Assembly (NCBI RefSeq): GCF_027622875.1
Contig: NZ_JAPZVP010000008.1
Coordinates: 42,518 to 106,517, forward strand
DNA length: 64,000 bases
Source: Glycomyces luteolus
Lineage (GTDB): Bacteria; Actinomycetota; Actinomycetes; Mycobacteriales; Micromonosporaceae
Direction: 5' to 3'
Below are positions 53,771-62,901 of the stretch, in pieces. A program made the position numbers and the translations under genes. The number at the start of each line of letters is the position of its first letter. The stretch's first letter is position 1. The notes below the pieces were generated by a model that made no database searches, was not told the origin of the DNA, and saw only the letters and a program-made list of their open reading frames with translations.

Positions 53771-56190
53771 GAGACCGATGCTCTCTCGCGCTGCTCGGCG
53801 GCGTGCGGGTGGCGGCGTTCGAGGGCGGCGCCTTCGACGTCGACGTCCGGGAGCAGGCGGTCGAGCCACTTCGGCAGCCACCAGACCTTGTCGCCGAAGA
53901 GGTGCATGAGCGCCGGGATGATGAGCATCCGCACCAGGAACGCGTCGACGAGCACGCCGAAGGCGAGCGCGAAGCCGATGGGCCGGATCATCGCCGAGTG
54001 CGAGAAGACGAACCCGCCGAAGACGGCGATCATGATGATCGCGGCGGCCGTCACGACCGAGCGCCCGGCGCGCAGGCCGTGCACGACCGCGAGGCGGGCG
54101 GGCACGCCGTGCGCGTAGGCCTCGCGCATGCCCGAGCCGAGGAACAGCATGTAGTCCATCGCGAGTCCGAACAGGATGCCGACGAGCAGGGTGGGCAGGA
54201 AGTTCAGGATCGGCCCGGGGCTGTCGACGCCGAAGACGTCGGCGAGCCAGCCCCGCTGGTAGATCGCGACCACGCCGCCGAGCGCGGCGAAGTAGCTGAG
54301 CACGAACCCGAGGGTGGCGACGATCGGCACGAAGATCGAGCGGAACACCAGGATGAGAATGAGCAGCGACAGGCCGACGACGACGCCGAGGTAGACCGGG
54401 AGGGCGTCGGCGAGCTTGTCGGAGATGTCGATGTTGCCGCTCGCGTTGCCCGCCACGCCGATCGAGTCGACTCCGTCGATGTCGAGGCCGCGCAGGGTGT
54501 GCACGAGCGCCTCGGTCGCCTCGCTGGTGGGGCCCGATTCGGGAAGGACCTGGAAAGCCGCGACAGTGCGGTCTTCCGAGGCGCCGATCGGGGCGACGGC
54601 GACGACCCCGTCCTCGTCGGCGAGGGCCTGCGCGATCTGGATCTGCAGGGCCTGCGCCTGGGCTGCATCGGGGCTGCCGGGGAGGGTCGCGACGACGAGC
54701 AGCGGCCCGTTCCGGCCTTCGCCGAAGCGCTCGGCGACGGTGGCGTACGCCTGGTACTGGGTGGTGTCGTGCGCTTCAGAGGAGCCGTCGGGCAGGTTGA
54801 GGCGCATGTCCATCGCGGGGATCGCGACGACCAGGAGCGCGCCGATGCCGACGAGCACGCGCAGGAGCGCGCCCGGGGTGGGCATGGCCTTCACGGCGGG
54901 CGCGCCCTCGGCCGCGGTCGGGTGCTCCGCGGCCAGTGCGGCGCGCTCGGAGCGGCGAAGGATCTTCATGCCCGCCAAGGAGAGCAGGGCGGGGACGAAC
55001 GTGACCGCGACGAGGACGGCGACGGCGACGCACAGCGCGCCGACCGAGCCCATGAGGCCGAGGAACGGGATGCCAGTGACGTTCAGGGCCGCCAGCGCGA
55101 TGAGGACGGTGGCTCCGGCGAAGACGACGGCGTTGCCGGAGGTGCCGGTCGCGAGGGCGATCGACTCCTCGAGGTCGTAGCCCTCCTTGAGCTGGCGGCG
55201 GTGGCGGTTGACGATGAACAGCGCGTAGTCGATGCCGACGGCGAGGCCGAGCATGAGGCCGAGGACCGGGGTCACCGAGGCCATGTCGATCACGCCGGAG
55301 AGCGACATGGTGGTCATGGCGCCCACGCCGACGCCGACCAGCGCGGTGAGCAGCGGCAGGCTGGCGCCGATGAGGGTGCCGAGCATGACGATCAGGGCGA
55401 CGGCCGCGACGACGAGGCCGGCGACCTCGCCGGCGCCGAAGACGCTCGGCACGGATTCGAGCATGTCGGAGGAGTAGTCGGCTTCGACGCCGTCGATCGG
55501 GTTGTCGTCGAAGAGGTCGGTGACGGCGGCCTTGGTCTCGGGGGCGACCTCCATCTGCGGTGCGGTGAAGGCGATGGAGACGACGGCGGCGCTGCCGTCC
55601 TCGGCGACCATGGTGATGCCTTCGGCGAGCTCGAGCAGGGTCGCGCCCTGTTCGAGTGCGGCCGACCGGGTCTCGAGGTCGGCGAGCCCGGCGTCGAGCT
55701 GGGCCTGCTGCGCGTCGAGCTCGGGGGTGTCGCCCATCTGCTCGCGGGCGAGGTCGAGCTGGGACTGCGCGGCATCGAGTTCGGCTCGGGCCGTTTCGAT
55801 CTGGGTGCGGCCGTCGGTGACGGCCCGCGCCTGCGCGGCGCGTTCGGCCTCAGTGGCGAAGGGGTCGACGGCGGTCTCGACGCCGTCGGCCTCGGCGGCG
55901 CGGGAGACGAGACCGCTGATCTGCGCCTGCTGCTCGGCGGTGAAGGCCTCGCCGTCACTCGTGCTGAGGACGATGCTGCCGGAGCCTCCGGCGGCGGCCG
56001 GAATGGCGTCTTCGAGCTGCTCGGTGACGGCCTCGGTGGGCGTGTCCGGGATGGAGAACGCGGTGGTCAGCGCGCCGCCGAAGAGCGCGTATGCGGCCGC
56101 CGCCGCGGCGAGCAGCAGCACCCATGCGGCGATGACGGTTTTGGCGCGGCGGGCGCACCAGCGGCCCACGCGGTACAGGGACTCAGCCAT
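53767..56190 (-). CDS. MMPL/RND-family membrane transporter
   Basis: 807 residues, twelve membrane segments in two halves, each with a large extracytoplasmic loop (about 35-200 with a coiled Gln/Glu/Leu stretch, and about 435-590). Conserved intramembrane GIDYALFIVNRHRRQ (first half) and LFGLAMDYMLFLGSGMRE (second half) carry the Asp/Tyr proton-relay residues of MMPL proteins. It probably exports a lipid or toxic compound. It follows a TetR-family repressor gene by 23 bases and is likely repressed by it. Its stop and that of the convergent phosphorylase share CTAG. Confidence 0.92.
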   Translation of the reverse strand: MAESLYRVGRWCARRAKTVIAAWVLLLAAAAAAYALFGGALTTAFSIPDTPTEAVTEQLEDAIPAAAGGSGSIVLSTSDGEAFTAEQQAQISGLVSRAAEADGVETAVDPFATEAERAAQARAVTDGRTQIETARAELDAAQSQLDLAREQMGDTPELDAQQAQLDAGLADLETRSAALEQGATLLELAEGITMVAEDGSAAVVSIAFTAPQMEVAPETKAAVTDLFDDNPIDGVEADYSSDMLESVPSVFGAGEVAGLVVAAVALIVMLGTLIGASLPLLTALVGVGVGAMTTMSLSGVIDMASVTPVLGLMLGLAVGIDYALFIVNRHRRQLKEGYDLEESIALATGTSGNAVVFAGATVLIALAALNVTGIPFLGLMGSVGALCVAVAVLVAVTFVPALLSLAGMKILRRSERAALAAEHPTAAEGAPAVKAMPTPGALLRVLVGIGALLVVAIPAMDMRLNLPDGSSEAHDTTQYQAYATVAERFGEGRNGPLLVVATLPGSPDAAQAQALQIQIAQALADEDGVVAVAPIGASEDRTVAAFQVLPESGPTSEATEALVHTLRGLDIDGVDSIGVAGNASGNIDISDKLADALPVYLGVVVGLSLLILILVFRSIFVPIVATLGFVLSYFAALGGVVAIYQRGWLADVFGVDSPGPILNFLPTLLVGILFGLAMDYMLFLGSGMREAYAHGVPARLAVVHGLRAGRSVVTAAAIIMIAVFGGFVFSHSAMIRPIGFALAFGVLVDAFLVRMLIIPALMHLFGDKVWWLPKWLDRLLPDVDVEGAALERRHPHAAEQRERASVS

Positions 56191-56213
56191 TTCGGCCTTT
56201 CGGGTGTTGGTGG

Positions 56214-56840
56214 TCAGGCCGCGGGTTCGCGCAGCACGAGGACGAGGCGGGCGAGGAGGTCGTTCCAGAGGCGCTGGGATTCGGGAGTGTCGGTGCCGCC
56301 GGTGGCGGCGGCCCAGCGCTCGACGAGGCCGAGGAGGCCACCGCTGTACGCGGCCACCAGGAGCGCCACGTCGAGTTCGTCGACGTGCGGATGGCGTCGG
56401 GTGATGGCGGCCGGCATCTGGGCGGTGAAGAGGGCGAGGGCGCGCTGCATGAGCACGGCGCCGCGCTCGTCCGGGTGCTCCGGCACGCCGCCGAGGATCT
56501 CGATGAGGTAGGCGACGGTGGGCACCAGGTGGTCGGCGGAGGCCGCTGCGGCGAGGTCGTCGAGGACGGTCGCGCCGTCGCCGGAGGCGGCCTCGGCCTC
56601 CATGGCGTCGACGATGTCGACGAGCATGTGCCCGGCGACGGCGGTGACCACGGCTTCGAGGGAGTCGAAGTGGTTGAAGACGGTACGGCGGGAGACGTCT
56701 GCGGCGGCGGCGAGTTCGTCGACGGAGAAGTTCGTGGAGCGGCGCTCGCGCATCAGCGCTGCGGCGGCGTCGAGAATCGCCTTGCGGCTCTTGGCTTTCA
56801 GGGCGGCACGCCGGTCGACGGCCTCGGGATTCACGGACAT
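56214..56840 (-). CDS. TetR-family repressor
   Basis: 208 residues. The N-terminal helix-turn-helix (about 12-58, ILDAAAALMRERRSTNFSVD then ADVSRRTVFNHFDS) is standard TetR; the remainder is the ligand-binding/dimer domain. ATG 56840 is favoured over the longer frame start at 56903. Transcribed ahead of the MMPL transporter, which is the expected target. A 24-base palindrome (56850-56873) overlaps the promoter region ten bases upstream, so autorepression is likely. Confidence 0.9.
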   Translation of the reverse strand: MSVNPEAVDRRAALKAKSRKAILDAAAALMRERRSTNFSVDELAAAADVSRRTVFNHFDSLEAVVTAVAGHMLVDIVDAMEAEAASGDGATVLDDLAAAASADHLVPTVAYLIEILGGVPEHPDERGAVLMQRALALFTAQMPAAITRRHPHVDELDVALLVAAYSGGLLGLVERWAAATGGTDTPESQRLWNDLLARLVLVLREPAA

Positions 56841-56849
56841 AGTGATTAC

Positions 56850-56873
56850 ACTAAGTGCAACGACGCACTGAGT
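56850..56873. promoter_or_regulatory. Putative TetR operator before the tetR-MMPL operon
   Basis: Imperfect palindrome ACTAAGTGC-N6-GCACTGAGT (8 of 9 positions matching). It lies 9 to 33 bases upstream of the TetR start codon, in a position to block the operon promoter. Confidence 0.6.
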
Positions 56874-56943
56874 GCAAATACTGGGGGACGTGCTCCTCGG
56901 CACAGCGGCGGCTGATACATGAGCGTCGCTTGCAGGCCGGGTT

Positions 56944-56980
56944 TGTGTCGCTTCGGTGCGTTAATGTGGAGCGCGACACA
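56944..56980. repeat. Inverted repeat upstream of the Ser/Thr kinase gene
   Basis: Perfect 8-bp arms TGTGTCGC (56944-56951) and GCGACACA (56973-56980), 21-base spacer, ending 35 bases before the kinase start. Could be a regulator site or leader hairpin. Confidence 0.4.
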
Positions 56981-57015
56981 CGGGGGCGATTCGGCTTTCA
57001 GGAGTGGAGAGACGG

Positions 57016-58815
57016 TTGCGCGCTGGGCAGGTTGTGGGCGATCGGTACCGGTTGGAGGAGCGGCTCGGTTCGGGCAGCCAGGGGCAGGTGTGGCGTGCCG
57101 CCGACCTGCGGCTGCGCGAGCGGTCGGTGGCGCTCAAGCGGGCCCTGAGCGGCGGCGACGCGGCCGCCGCGGCGAAGGTCCGGCGCGAGGCCGAGGTCCT
57201 CGCGAGCGTGAACCATCCCAACGTGGTCACGGTCTACGACGCCGTCGAGGAGGACGGCGACTGGTGGATCGTCATGGAGTACGTCGACGGCCGGACCCTC
57301 GCGGAGGCCGGGACCGTCCCGGCCGAGACCGCGGCGCGCTACGGCGCGCAGCTCGCCGGGGGCCTGGAGGCGGTGCACGCCAAAGGGATCCTTCACCGCG
57401 ACATCAAACCCGCGAACGTCATGGTCACCGAGCAGGGGCACGCGAAGCTCGCCGATTTCGGGATCGCCCGGCAGGTGCACGCCGAGCCGACCCTCACCGG
57501 CACCGGCGCGGTCACCGGCACCCCCGGATACGTCGCTCCGGAGGTGGTGCGGGGCGGGAAGTTCACCCCCGCCGCCGACGTCTTCTCCTTGGGCGCCACC
57601 GTCTTCCACTTGGTCGAAGGCACCTCGCCGTTCGGCGAGGGGAACGCGCACTCGCTGCTGTGGCGGACCGCCCAGGGCGACCGGATCGAACCGAAGCGGG
57701 CTGGAGCGCTCGAGCCCCTGCTCGACCGGCTGCTCCACTCGGACCCGAAGCGCCGCATCAAGGTCGGCGAGGCCCGGGTCGAACTCGGCAGGATCGGCGG
57801 CGAGACCGCCATCGGGGCCGCGGGGCGCCCGCGGCGGTCGTGGATCTGGGCGGGTGCCGCCGCGGCGGCGCTCGTGGTGCTCACCGCGGCCGTGTGGAAC
57901 GGCATGCGCGACACCGGTTCCGAAGCGGCGCAAGAAGACCCACCCGAACTGGACCCGTGGGACCTCGTCGGCGACCAGATCACCGCCGACCCCTGCGCGC
58001 TCTGGGACGAAGCGGCGCTCGGCGTCTACGGGCCGACCGACATCGACGCCGACAACGGTCCGTTCGAGAGCTGCGACCTCCGCATCGAGAACGCCACCGG
58101 CGGCGTCGACCTCAATCTGTACTTCTACGAGACGAACGGCGACCCCCTCCAGAAAGGCGAGGTCTCGATGGTCGGGGACTTCGGCCTCGTCACCGAGGAG
58201 GGCACGCACGACAAGTGCATGCGGACGCTGATCTTCCCCGACGGCGAGCACTTCGTCGAGATGTACGCCAAGCAGGACCCCGGCGAGAACACCGACATCT
58301 GCCCCATCATCGACACCGCCGCGAACGCCGCCATCGCCGTGCTCGAGGAGGGCCCGCTGCCGCGACGCGAACACGAGGAGGACCCGGCGTCGCTGTTCCA
58401 CCTGGACGCCTGCGAGCTCCTGGACGACGAAGCGCTCGAACACTTCCCCGGCGTCGCCGCCGACGATCCGCTGGAAGGCTTCGGCGGCTGGAGCTGCTGG
58501 TATGTCAGCACGACCAGCGACACGATGGTGCGTGTCCTGTTCGACCGCGACGACCCCCCGGAGGCCGACGACGGCGAGCGCCTCGAACTCGCCGGCCTGC
58601 CCGCGTACAACGAGGGCGACCACTGGGCCGACGACATTTCGTGCCTGGTGAGCGTCATCTACCGCCAGTTTCCCAGCGCCGAGGAGGACGGCACCATCAC
58701 CGCCGAGAACCTTCGGATCTGGGTGCTCGGGACTGATGAGGACTCGCAGGAGGAGCTGTGCGACCTCGCCGTGGCCATGGCCGGGCCCGCGGCCGAGGCC
58801 CTGCCGGACGCATAG
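57016..58815 (+). CDS. Membrane Ser/Thr protein kinase with duplicated ectodomain
   Basis: 599 residues. The cytoplasmic eukaryotic-like kinase (about 8-265) has glycine loop GSGSQGQVW, VALKRAL (Lys41), HRDIKPANVM and DFGIA. A single membrane helix follows (276-295). The extracellular part (about 310-595) has two related modules, each opening with a D-(P/A)-C-(A/E)-L pattern (DPCALWDEAALG and LDACELLDDEALE) and holding paired Cys. This resembles DUF3558-type domains. The frame begins at GTG 57004, but TTG 57016 has GGAG at better spacing. The adjacent FHA gene is a likely phospho-dependent partner. Confidence 0.9.
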   Translation: MRAGQVVGDRYRLEERLGSGSQGQVWRAADLRLRERSVALKRALSGGDAAAAAKVRREAEVLASVNHPNVVTVYDAVEEDGDWWIVMEYVDGRTLAEAGTVPAETAARYGAQLAGGLEAVHAKGILHRDIKPANVMVTEQGHAKLADFGIARQVHAEPTLTGTGAVTGTPGYVAPEVVRGGKFTPAADVFSLGATVFHLVEGTSPFGEGNAHSLLWRTAQGDRIEPKRAGALEPLLDRLLHSDPKRRIKVGEARVELGRIGGETAIGAAGRPRRSWIWAGAAAAALVVLTAAVWNGMRDTGSEAAQEDPPELDPWDLVGDQITADPCALWDEAALGVYGPTDIDADNGPFESCDLRIENATGGVDLNLYFYETNGDPLQKGEVSMVGDFGLVTEEGTHDKCMRTLIFPDGEHFVEMYAKQDPGENTDICPIIDTAANAAIAVLEEGPLPRREHEEDPASLFHLDACELLDDEALEHFPGVAADDPLEGFGGWSCWYVSTTSDTMVRVLFDRDDPPEADDGERLELAGLPAYNEGDHWADDISCLVSVIYRQFPSAEEDGTITAENLRIWVLGTDEDSQEELCDLAVAMAGPAAEALPDA

Positions 58816-58920
58816 CCTTGCGGCGCTTGGCGATTCGACTACATCGCAGTTGCAGCCGAGGCGGCTCGGGACGGGTCCCGAAGCCCCGTGCCAGGCTCGT
58901 ACGCAGGAAAGGAGGTCGAC

Positions 58921-59715
58921 ATGACCGACATACCCCAGGTCGAAGGCCTCGAGCCGCTGCCGGCGAGCCACGCCAGCCTCGCGTTCGGCGTGCCCGAATC
59001 CGAGCCGGGCACGATCTACGCCCTCTCCGTCTCCGGCGGGGTCCGCTTCCGGCCCAAGGAGGAGCGGTTCGTCCTGTTCGGACGCAACCGGCCTGACGTG
59101 CACGTCTGCGTCGGCGAGGACGACCGCCGCGTCAGCCGCAGCCACGGACGCCTCTCGCGCCGCGGCGACCACTGGTGGCTCGCCAACACCGGCCACCTGC
59201 CGCTCCAGCTGCCCGGCGCGCGGATGCTGTTCCCCGAGGACGAGGCCTACCCGCTCGAGACCGGCTACACGCCGGTGTTCATCAGCGGCACGGCGCGGCG
59301 GCGCCACCTCGTGGAGGTGTACGTGGCCGGCGTCGACGGGCGCCTGCCGACGCCCGCGCCCGAGGCGTCCACGTTGAAGGACAAGCCCTGGAAGCTCGAC
59401 GCCGACGAGCGGCTCGCGCTCGTGTGCCTCGCCCAGCGGTACCTCCTCCACGACGCCTACCCGCAGCCGGTGTCGTGGAAGCAGGTCGCCGCCGAACTCG
59501 CGGAGCTGCGGCCCGGCGGCGGCTGGCGGCCGAAGAAGGCCGAGCACCTCGTGGCCGGCGTGCGCAAGCGCCTCTCGGCTGCGGGCGTGCCGGGCCTGAC
59601 CCGCGAGGAGGTCGGGGAACCGGTGGGCAACATGCTCAACCACAACCTCGTCACCGAGCTGCTGCGCACGCGCACCCTCGTCCCGCCGGACCTGTTCGTG
59701 CTCGACGAGGGTTGA
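58921..59715 (+). CDS. FHA-domain protein
   Basis: 264 residues. An FHA phosphothreonine-binding domain spans about 45-120: LFGRNRPDVHV, then RRVSRSHGRLSRRGDHWWLAN (the GR, SRSH and N pattern), cut short here as VSRSHGRLSRR. The C-terminal part (about 150-255) is helical with a DNA- or protein-binding look (VSWKQVAAELAELRPGGGWR). ATG 58921 has an excellent site GAAAGGAGGT. It lies 105 bases downstream of the Ser/Thr kinase and probably reads or transmits its phosphorylation. Confidence 0.9.
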   Translation: MTDIPQVEGLEPLPASHASLAFGVPESEPGTIYALSVSGGVRFRPKEERFVLFGRNRPDVHVCVGEDDRRVSRSHGRLSRRGDHWWLANTGHLPLQLPGARMLFPEDEAYPLETGYTPVFISGTARRRHLVEVYVAGVDGRLPTPAPEASTLKDKPWKLDADERLALVCLAQRYLLHDAYPQPVSWKQVAAELAELRPGGGWRPKKAEHLVAGVRKRLSAAGVPGLTREEVGEPVGNMLNHNLVTELLRTRTLVPPDLFVLDEG

Positions 59716-59763
59716 GACTCGTTCGGACCCGACCGGAGACACCGCCGCGCCGAGTCGGGAAGA

Positions 59764-60153
59764 ATGGTGTCCATGTTGATCGCAGTCCAGATACTCGCCG
59801 CCCTCGCCGGCCTCGTGCACGTCTACATCTGGGTCATGGAGTGCCTGCGCTTCTCCGACCCCAAAGTGCACCGCGGAGTGTTCCGCGTCGCGACAGAGAA
59901 CGTGGAGACCGTTCGCTCCTGGGCGTTCAACCAGGGCTGGTACAACCTGTTCCTCGCGATCGGGGCGCTCCTGGGCGTCGCAGTGGTGCAGGCCGATGCG
60001 GCCGTCGGCATGACGCTCATCGTGTTCGCGTGCGGCTCGATGCTGGGCGCGGCGCTCGTGCTCGTGCTCAAGGACCGGTCGATGGCCTCGGCGGCGCTCA
60101 AGCAGGGCCTGTTCCCCGCGCTGGTCCTGATCTTCGCGGCGACGCAGCTGTAG
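59764..60153 (+). CDS. DUF1304 membrane protein
   Basis: 129 residues, four membrane segments (about 5-25, 55-78, 80-102 and 108-127). The conserved family signature GLVHVYIWVMECLRF and the NQGWYNLFLAIGAL stretch place it in DUF1304, of unknown function. Start at 59764 or the in-frame ATG at 59773; neither has a strong ribosome site. Downstream gene lies 49 bases further. Confidence 0.85.
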   Translation: MVSMLIAVQILAALAGLVHVYIWVMECLRFSDPKVHRGVFRVATENVETVRSWAFNQGWYNLFLAIGALLGVAVVQADAAVGMTLIVFACGSMLGAALVLVLKDRSMASAALKQGLFPALVLIFAATQL

Positions 60154-60202
60154 CGCCTCCGCGATAGTCTGTCCTTCCTTTCGGAGGGAACGGGAGAGCG
60201 AA

Positions 60203-60745
60203 GTGGACGAACGGCGGTTGGTGAAGGTCTCCAAGTACCTGTCACGGCATCTGCGCCACGACCCGGGCCGGATCGGGATCGAACTGGACGAGCACGGCTG
60301 GGTCGAGGTCGACGTGCTCTTGAAGGCCCTTGCCGACCGGAACTTCCACGTCACCCGCGAAGAGCTCGAAGAGGTCGTGGCGCTCAACGACAAGCAGCGG
60401 TTCGCCGTGCGGGACGGGAGGATCCGGGCCAACCAGGGCCACACGGTGGATGTGGACCTGGATCTCACCCCTGCCGCGCCGCCGCCCGTGCTCTACCACG
60501 GGACCGCCGGCGGATTCGTCCCCACGATCCGCGAAGAGGGCCTCAAGGCCATGAACCGGCACCATGTGCACCTCTCCCCCGACCGCGAGACGGCGGTCAA
60601 GGTGGGTTCGCGACGCGGCGACCCCGTCGTCCTCGTGATCGACGCCGCGCGCATGGCCGGATCGGGCCATACGTTCTACAAGTCGGAGAACGGCGTCTGG
60701 CTCACCGATCACGTCCCCGCCTGGGCCATCATGCTCCCCGACTGA
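60203..60745 (+). CDS. kptA: RNA 2'-phosphotransferase (Tpt1/KptA)
   Basis: 180 residues. It removes an internal RNA 2'-phosphate by transfer to NAD+, giving ADP-ribose cyclic phosphate. Both family parts are seen. The N-terminal winged-helix-like domain has SKYLSRHLRHDP (Arg15-His16). The ADP-ribosyltransferase-like domain has VLYHGTAGG, HHVHLS and the late GVWLTDHVPAWAI. In eukaryotes the enzyme finishes tRNA splicing; its bacterial role is unsettled, so an RNA-repair task is inferred. GTG start at 60203 has GGGAGAG upstream. It is followed by a P-loop kinase gene 44 bases on. Confidence 0.93.
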   Translation: MDERRLVKVSKYLSRHLRHDPGRIGIELDEHGWVEVDVLLKALADRNFHVTREELEEVVALNDKQRFAVRDGRIRANQGHTVDVDLDLTPAAPPPVLYHGTAGGFVPTIREEGLKAMNRHHVHLSPDRETAVKVGSRRGDPVVLVIDAARMAGSGHTFYKSENGVWLTDHVPAWAIMLPD

Positions 60746-60789
60746 GAATCCATTTGCGGCGAGGGTGCCGACCCCGCCAGGATGAGCCC

Positions 60790-61341
60790 ATGGACGGATG
60801 CCTCATCATCACTGGAACGCCGGGAGCGGGCAAGACCACGGTCTCGCGGCTGGTGGCCGAGCGGCTGCCGCGGTCGGCGCGGATCGACGCGGATGTGATG
60901 GCCCACATGATGGTCAGCGGCTGGGCGAACCTGCTCGACGAGCAGGGGAACTGGAATCCCGGGCCGGAAGGGCAACGTCAGCTGCAGCTTCGGGCCGTCA
61001 ACGTGTGCTCGGTGGCGGACAACTTCGCCGCAGCCGGGTTCACTCCGGTGATCGACCACGTCATCGAGACCCGCGAAGAGCTGGGCTTCATCGCCGGGCG
61101 GCTGCTCGCCCGGCCGCTCATGCTCGTGGTCCTCTCCCCCTCGATCGAGGTCGCGCGGGAACGCAATGCCAGCCGGCCGCGCCAGGAGCAGGTCGACTAC
61201 GACTTCTCACCGCTGGCGAGGAACATGCGCCGCGAACTAGGCGAACTGGGTTGGTGGCTGGACTCCGGCGAGCTGACCGCCGAAACGACGGCCGACCTCA
61301 TCGTGGCCGAGGCCGCCAAGCGGGCCGTCGTCGACCTCTAG
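60790..61341 (+). CDS. P-loop kinase-like ATPase
   Basis: 183 residues, a small nucleotide/sugar/polynucleotide-kinase-like P-loop NTPase. Walker A GTPGAGKTTVSR is at 9-20. RIDADVMAHMM suggests a Walker-B/DxD phosphate-acceptor site, and the C-terminal LID-like ARERNASRPRQEQ holds an Arg cluster. It resembles bacterial AAA_33-type kinases. Target unknown: chemical modification of a small molecule or RNA end. Its neighbour kptA makes an RNA-repair role conceivable. ATG 60790 is chosen over the frame start at 60754. Terminated by the hairpin at 61350-61392. Confidence 0.85.
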   Translation: MDGCLIITGTPGAGKTTVSRLVAERLPRSARIDADVMAHMMVSGWANLLDEQGNWNPGPEGQRQLQLRAVNVCSVADNFAAAGFTPVIDHVIETREELGFIAGRLLARPLMLVVLSPSIEVARERNASRPRQEQVDYDFSPLARNMRRELGELGWWLDSGELTAETTADLIVAEAAKRAVVDL

Positions 61342-61349
61342 ACGCGCCT

Positions 61350-61392
61350 ACGCCCGGGGCCCGCATCCATCGCGGATGCGGGCCCCGGGCGT
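61350..61392. terminator. Strong bidirectional terminator
   Basis: 19-bp perfect arms (61350-61368 and 61374-61392), five-base loop, between the convergent P-loop kinase and MFS genes. Confidence 0.9.
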
Positions 61393-61402
61393 GTGTCCTC
61401 CC

Positions 61403-62857
61403 CTAGCCGATGGCGACCGGGACCGGTTCGGTGGTGCTGTCGTGGGACTTGCGGGCCTTGATGACCGTGACGGCGATGAGGAGGGCCGCCGCCGCGAGAC
61501 CCGCGGCGATGGCGTAGCCGAGGCGGAAGCCGCCGGTCAGGGCTTCGGCCTGTGCCGCACCGCCGTCGAGCAGCGTGCCGGTGCGGGCCGAGACCGCGGT
61601 GCTGATGACGGCGAGGCCGACCGCGCCGCCGACCTGCTGGGCGGTGTTGAACAGGCCGGAGGTCACCCCGGCGTCCTCGGGCTTGGAGTCGGCCATGCCG
61701 AGGGTCATGAGGGCGGGCATCGCCAGGCCGAAACCGAGCGGGGCGGTGACCATGCCGGGCAGGACGTCGACGAGGTAGTTGCCGTCGGCCCGCATCTGGG
61801 CGAAGAGGATGAAGCCGGCGACCATGAGCGCCAGACCCGTGAGCACCATCGGGCGGGCGCCGAAGCGGGTCAGCAGCCGCGGGGCGAGCGCCATCGAGAC
61901 CACCGCGATCACGATCGGCGCCGGCAGGAACCCGAGGCCCGCCGCCAGCGGCGCGAACTCGAGCACCTGCTGGAGGTAGAGGACGGTGAAGAACATGAAC
62001 CCGAAGGCGGCGCCGACCATGAGCGCCTGGGCGGCGTTCGCCCCGGCCACGTTGCGGGAGAACAGGATGCGCAGCGGGATCAGCGGCGACGCGGCCCTGG
62101 CCTGGCGGACGAAGAACCCGGCGAGCAGCGCGATGGAGAGGGCGCCGAGGCCGAGGGTGCGGGCGGAGGTCAGGCCGTAGCGCTCGGTCTCGATCAGGGT
62201 GTAGACGGCGAGCATGAGGCCGGAGGTCACGAGCACCGCGCCGATCACGTCGGCTCCGGCTTTCAGGCCGATGCCGCGGTCGGTCGGGAGCAGCTTCCAG
62301 GCCAGCGCGGCCACGACGAGGCCGAACGGGAGGTTCACGTAGAAGACCGATTCCCACCCGAGCGTCTCGGTGAGCACGCCGCCGATGACGCTGCCCAGGG
62401 CGCCGCCGCTGGCGGAGGCGAAGCCGTAGACGCCGATGGCCTTCACCTGGTGCTGCGGTTCGGGGAAGATCGTGACGATCATGCCCAGGAGCCCGGCGGC
62501 CGTGATGGCGCCGCCGATGCCCTGCACGAAGCGCGCGGTCAGCAGGAAGCCCTGGGAGTCGGCCAGCGCCGCCGCGACGGAGGCGAGGGTGAAGAGGGCC
62601 AGCCCGGCGAGGAAGACCTGCTTGCGGCTGATGAGGTCGCCGAGCCTTCCGGCGAGGAGCAGCAGGCCTCCGAAGGGGATCACGTAGGCGTTGACGGTCC
62701 ACACGAGGTTCGCCTGGCTGAACGCGAGGTCCTCGCGGATGGCCGGGAGTGCGATGCTCACGATGTTCTGGTCCAGGACGATCATGAGCTGGGCTGCCGC
62801 GAGTGCGATCACGGCGAGCCAGCGGGTGCGAAGGCTTTGCGCTGCAATGGGTGACAT
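61403..62857 (-). CDS. MFS drug exporter, DHA2 (14-TM) type
   Basis: 484 residues, about 14 membrane segments. Motif A-like GRLGDLISRKQVFLAGLALF lies near 70-90, and the antiporter motif C region is ASGGALGSVIGGVLTE. These mark the drug:proton antiporter group, exporting toxic compounds or antibiotics. ATG at 62857 has AGGAG upstream. Divergent from an HxlR regulator, which probably controls it through palindromes in the shared 216-base region. Confidence 0.93.
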   Translation of the reverse strand: MSPIAAQSLRTRWLAVIALAAAQLMIVLDQNIVSIALPAIREDLAFSQANLVWTVNAYVIPFGGLLLLAGRLGDLISRKQVFLAGLALFTLASVAAALADSQGFLLTARFVQGIGGAITAAGLLGMIVTIFPEPQHQVKAIGVYGFASASGGALGSVIGGVLTETLGWESVFYVNLPFGLVVAALAWKLLPTDRGIGLKAGADVIGAVLVTSGLMLAVYTLIETERYGLTSARTLGLGALSIALLAGFFVRQARAASPLIPLRILFSRNVAGANAAQALMVGAAFGFMFFTVLYLQQVLEFAPLAAGLGFLPAPIVIAVVSMALAPRLLTRFGARPMVLTGLALMVAGFILFAQMRADGNYLVDVLPGMVTAPLGFGLAMPALMTLGMADSKPEDAGVTSGLFNTAQQVGGAVGLAVISTAVSARTGTLLDGGAAQAEALTGGFRLGYAIAAGLAAAALLIAVTVIKARKSHDSTTEPVPVAIG

Positions 62858-62901
62858 CGGAGGTCTCCTCTTGGAAGGGCCGTTTCAGCGGCGCCGCATG
62901 G

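Noticed and set aside
56998-60468. 1,156-codon minus-strand frame opposite the kinase, FHA and kptA genes
   Set aside because: Composition is Arg/Val/Gly/His-biased with no domain; real genes with good ribosome sites lie on the other strand.
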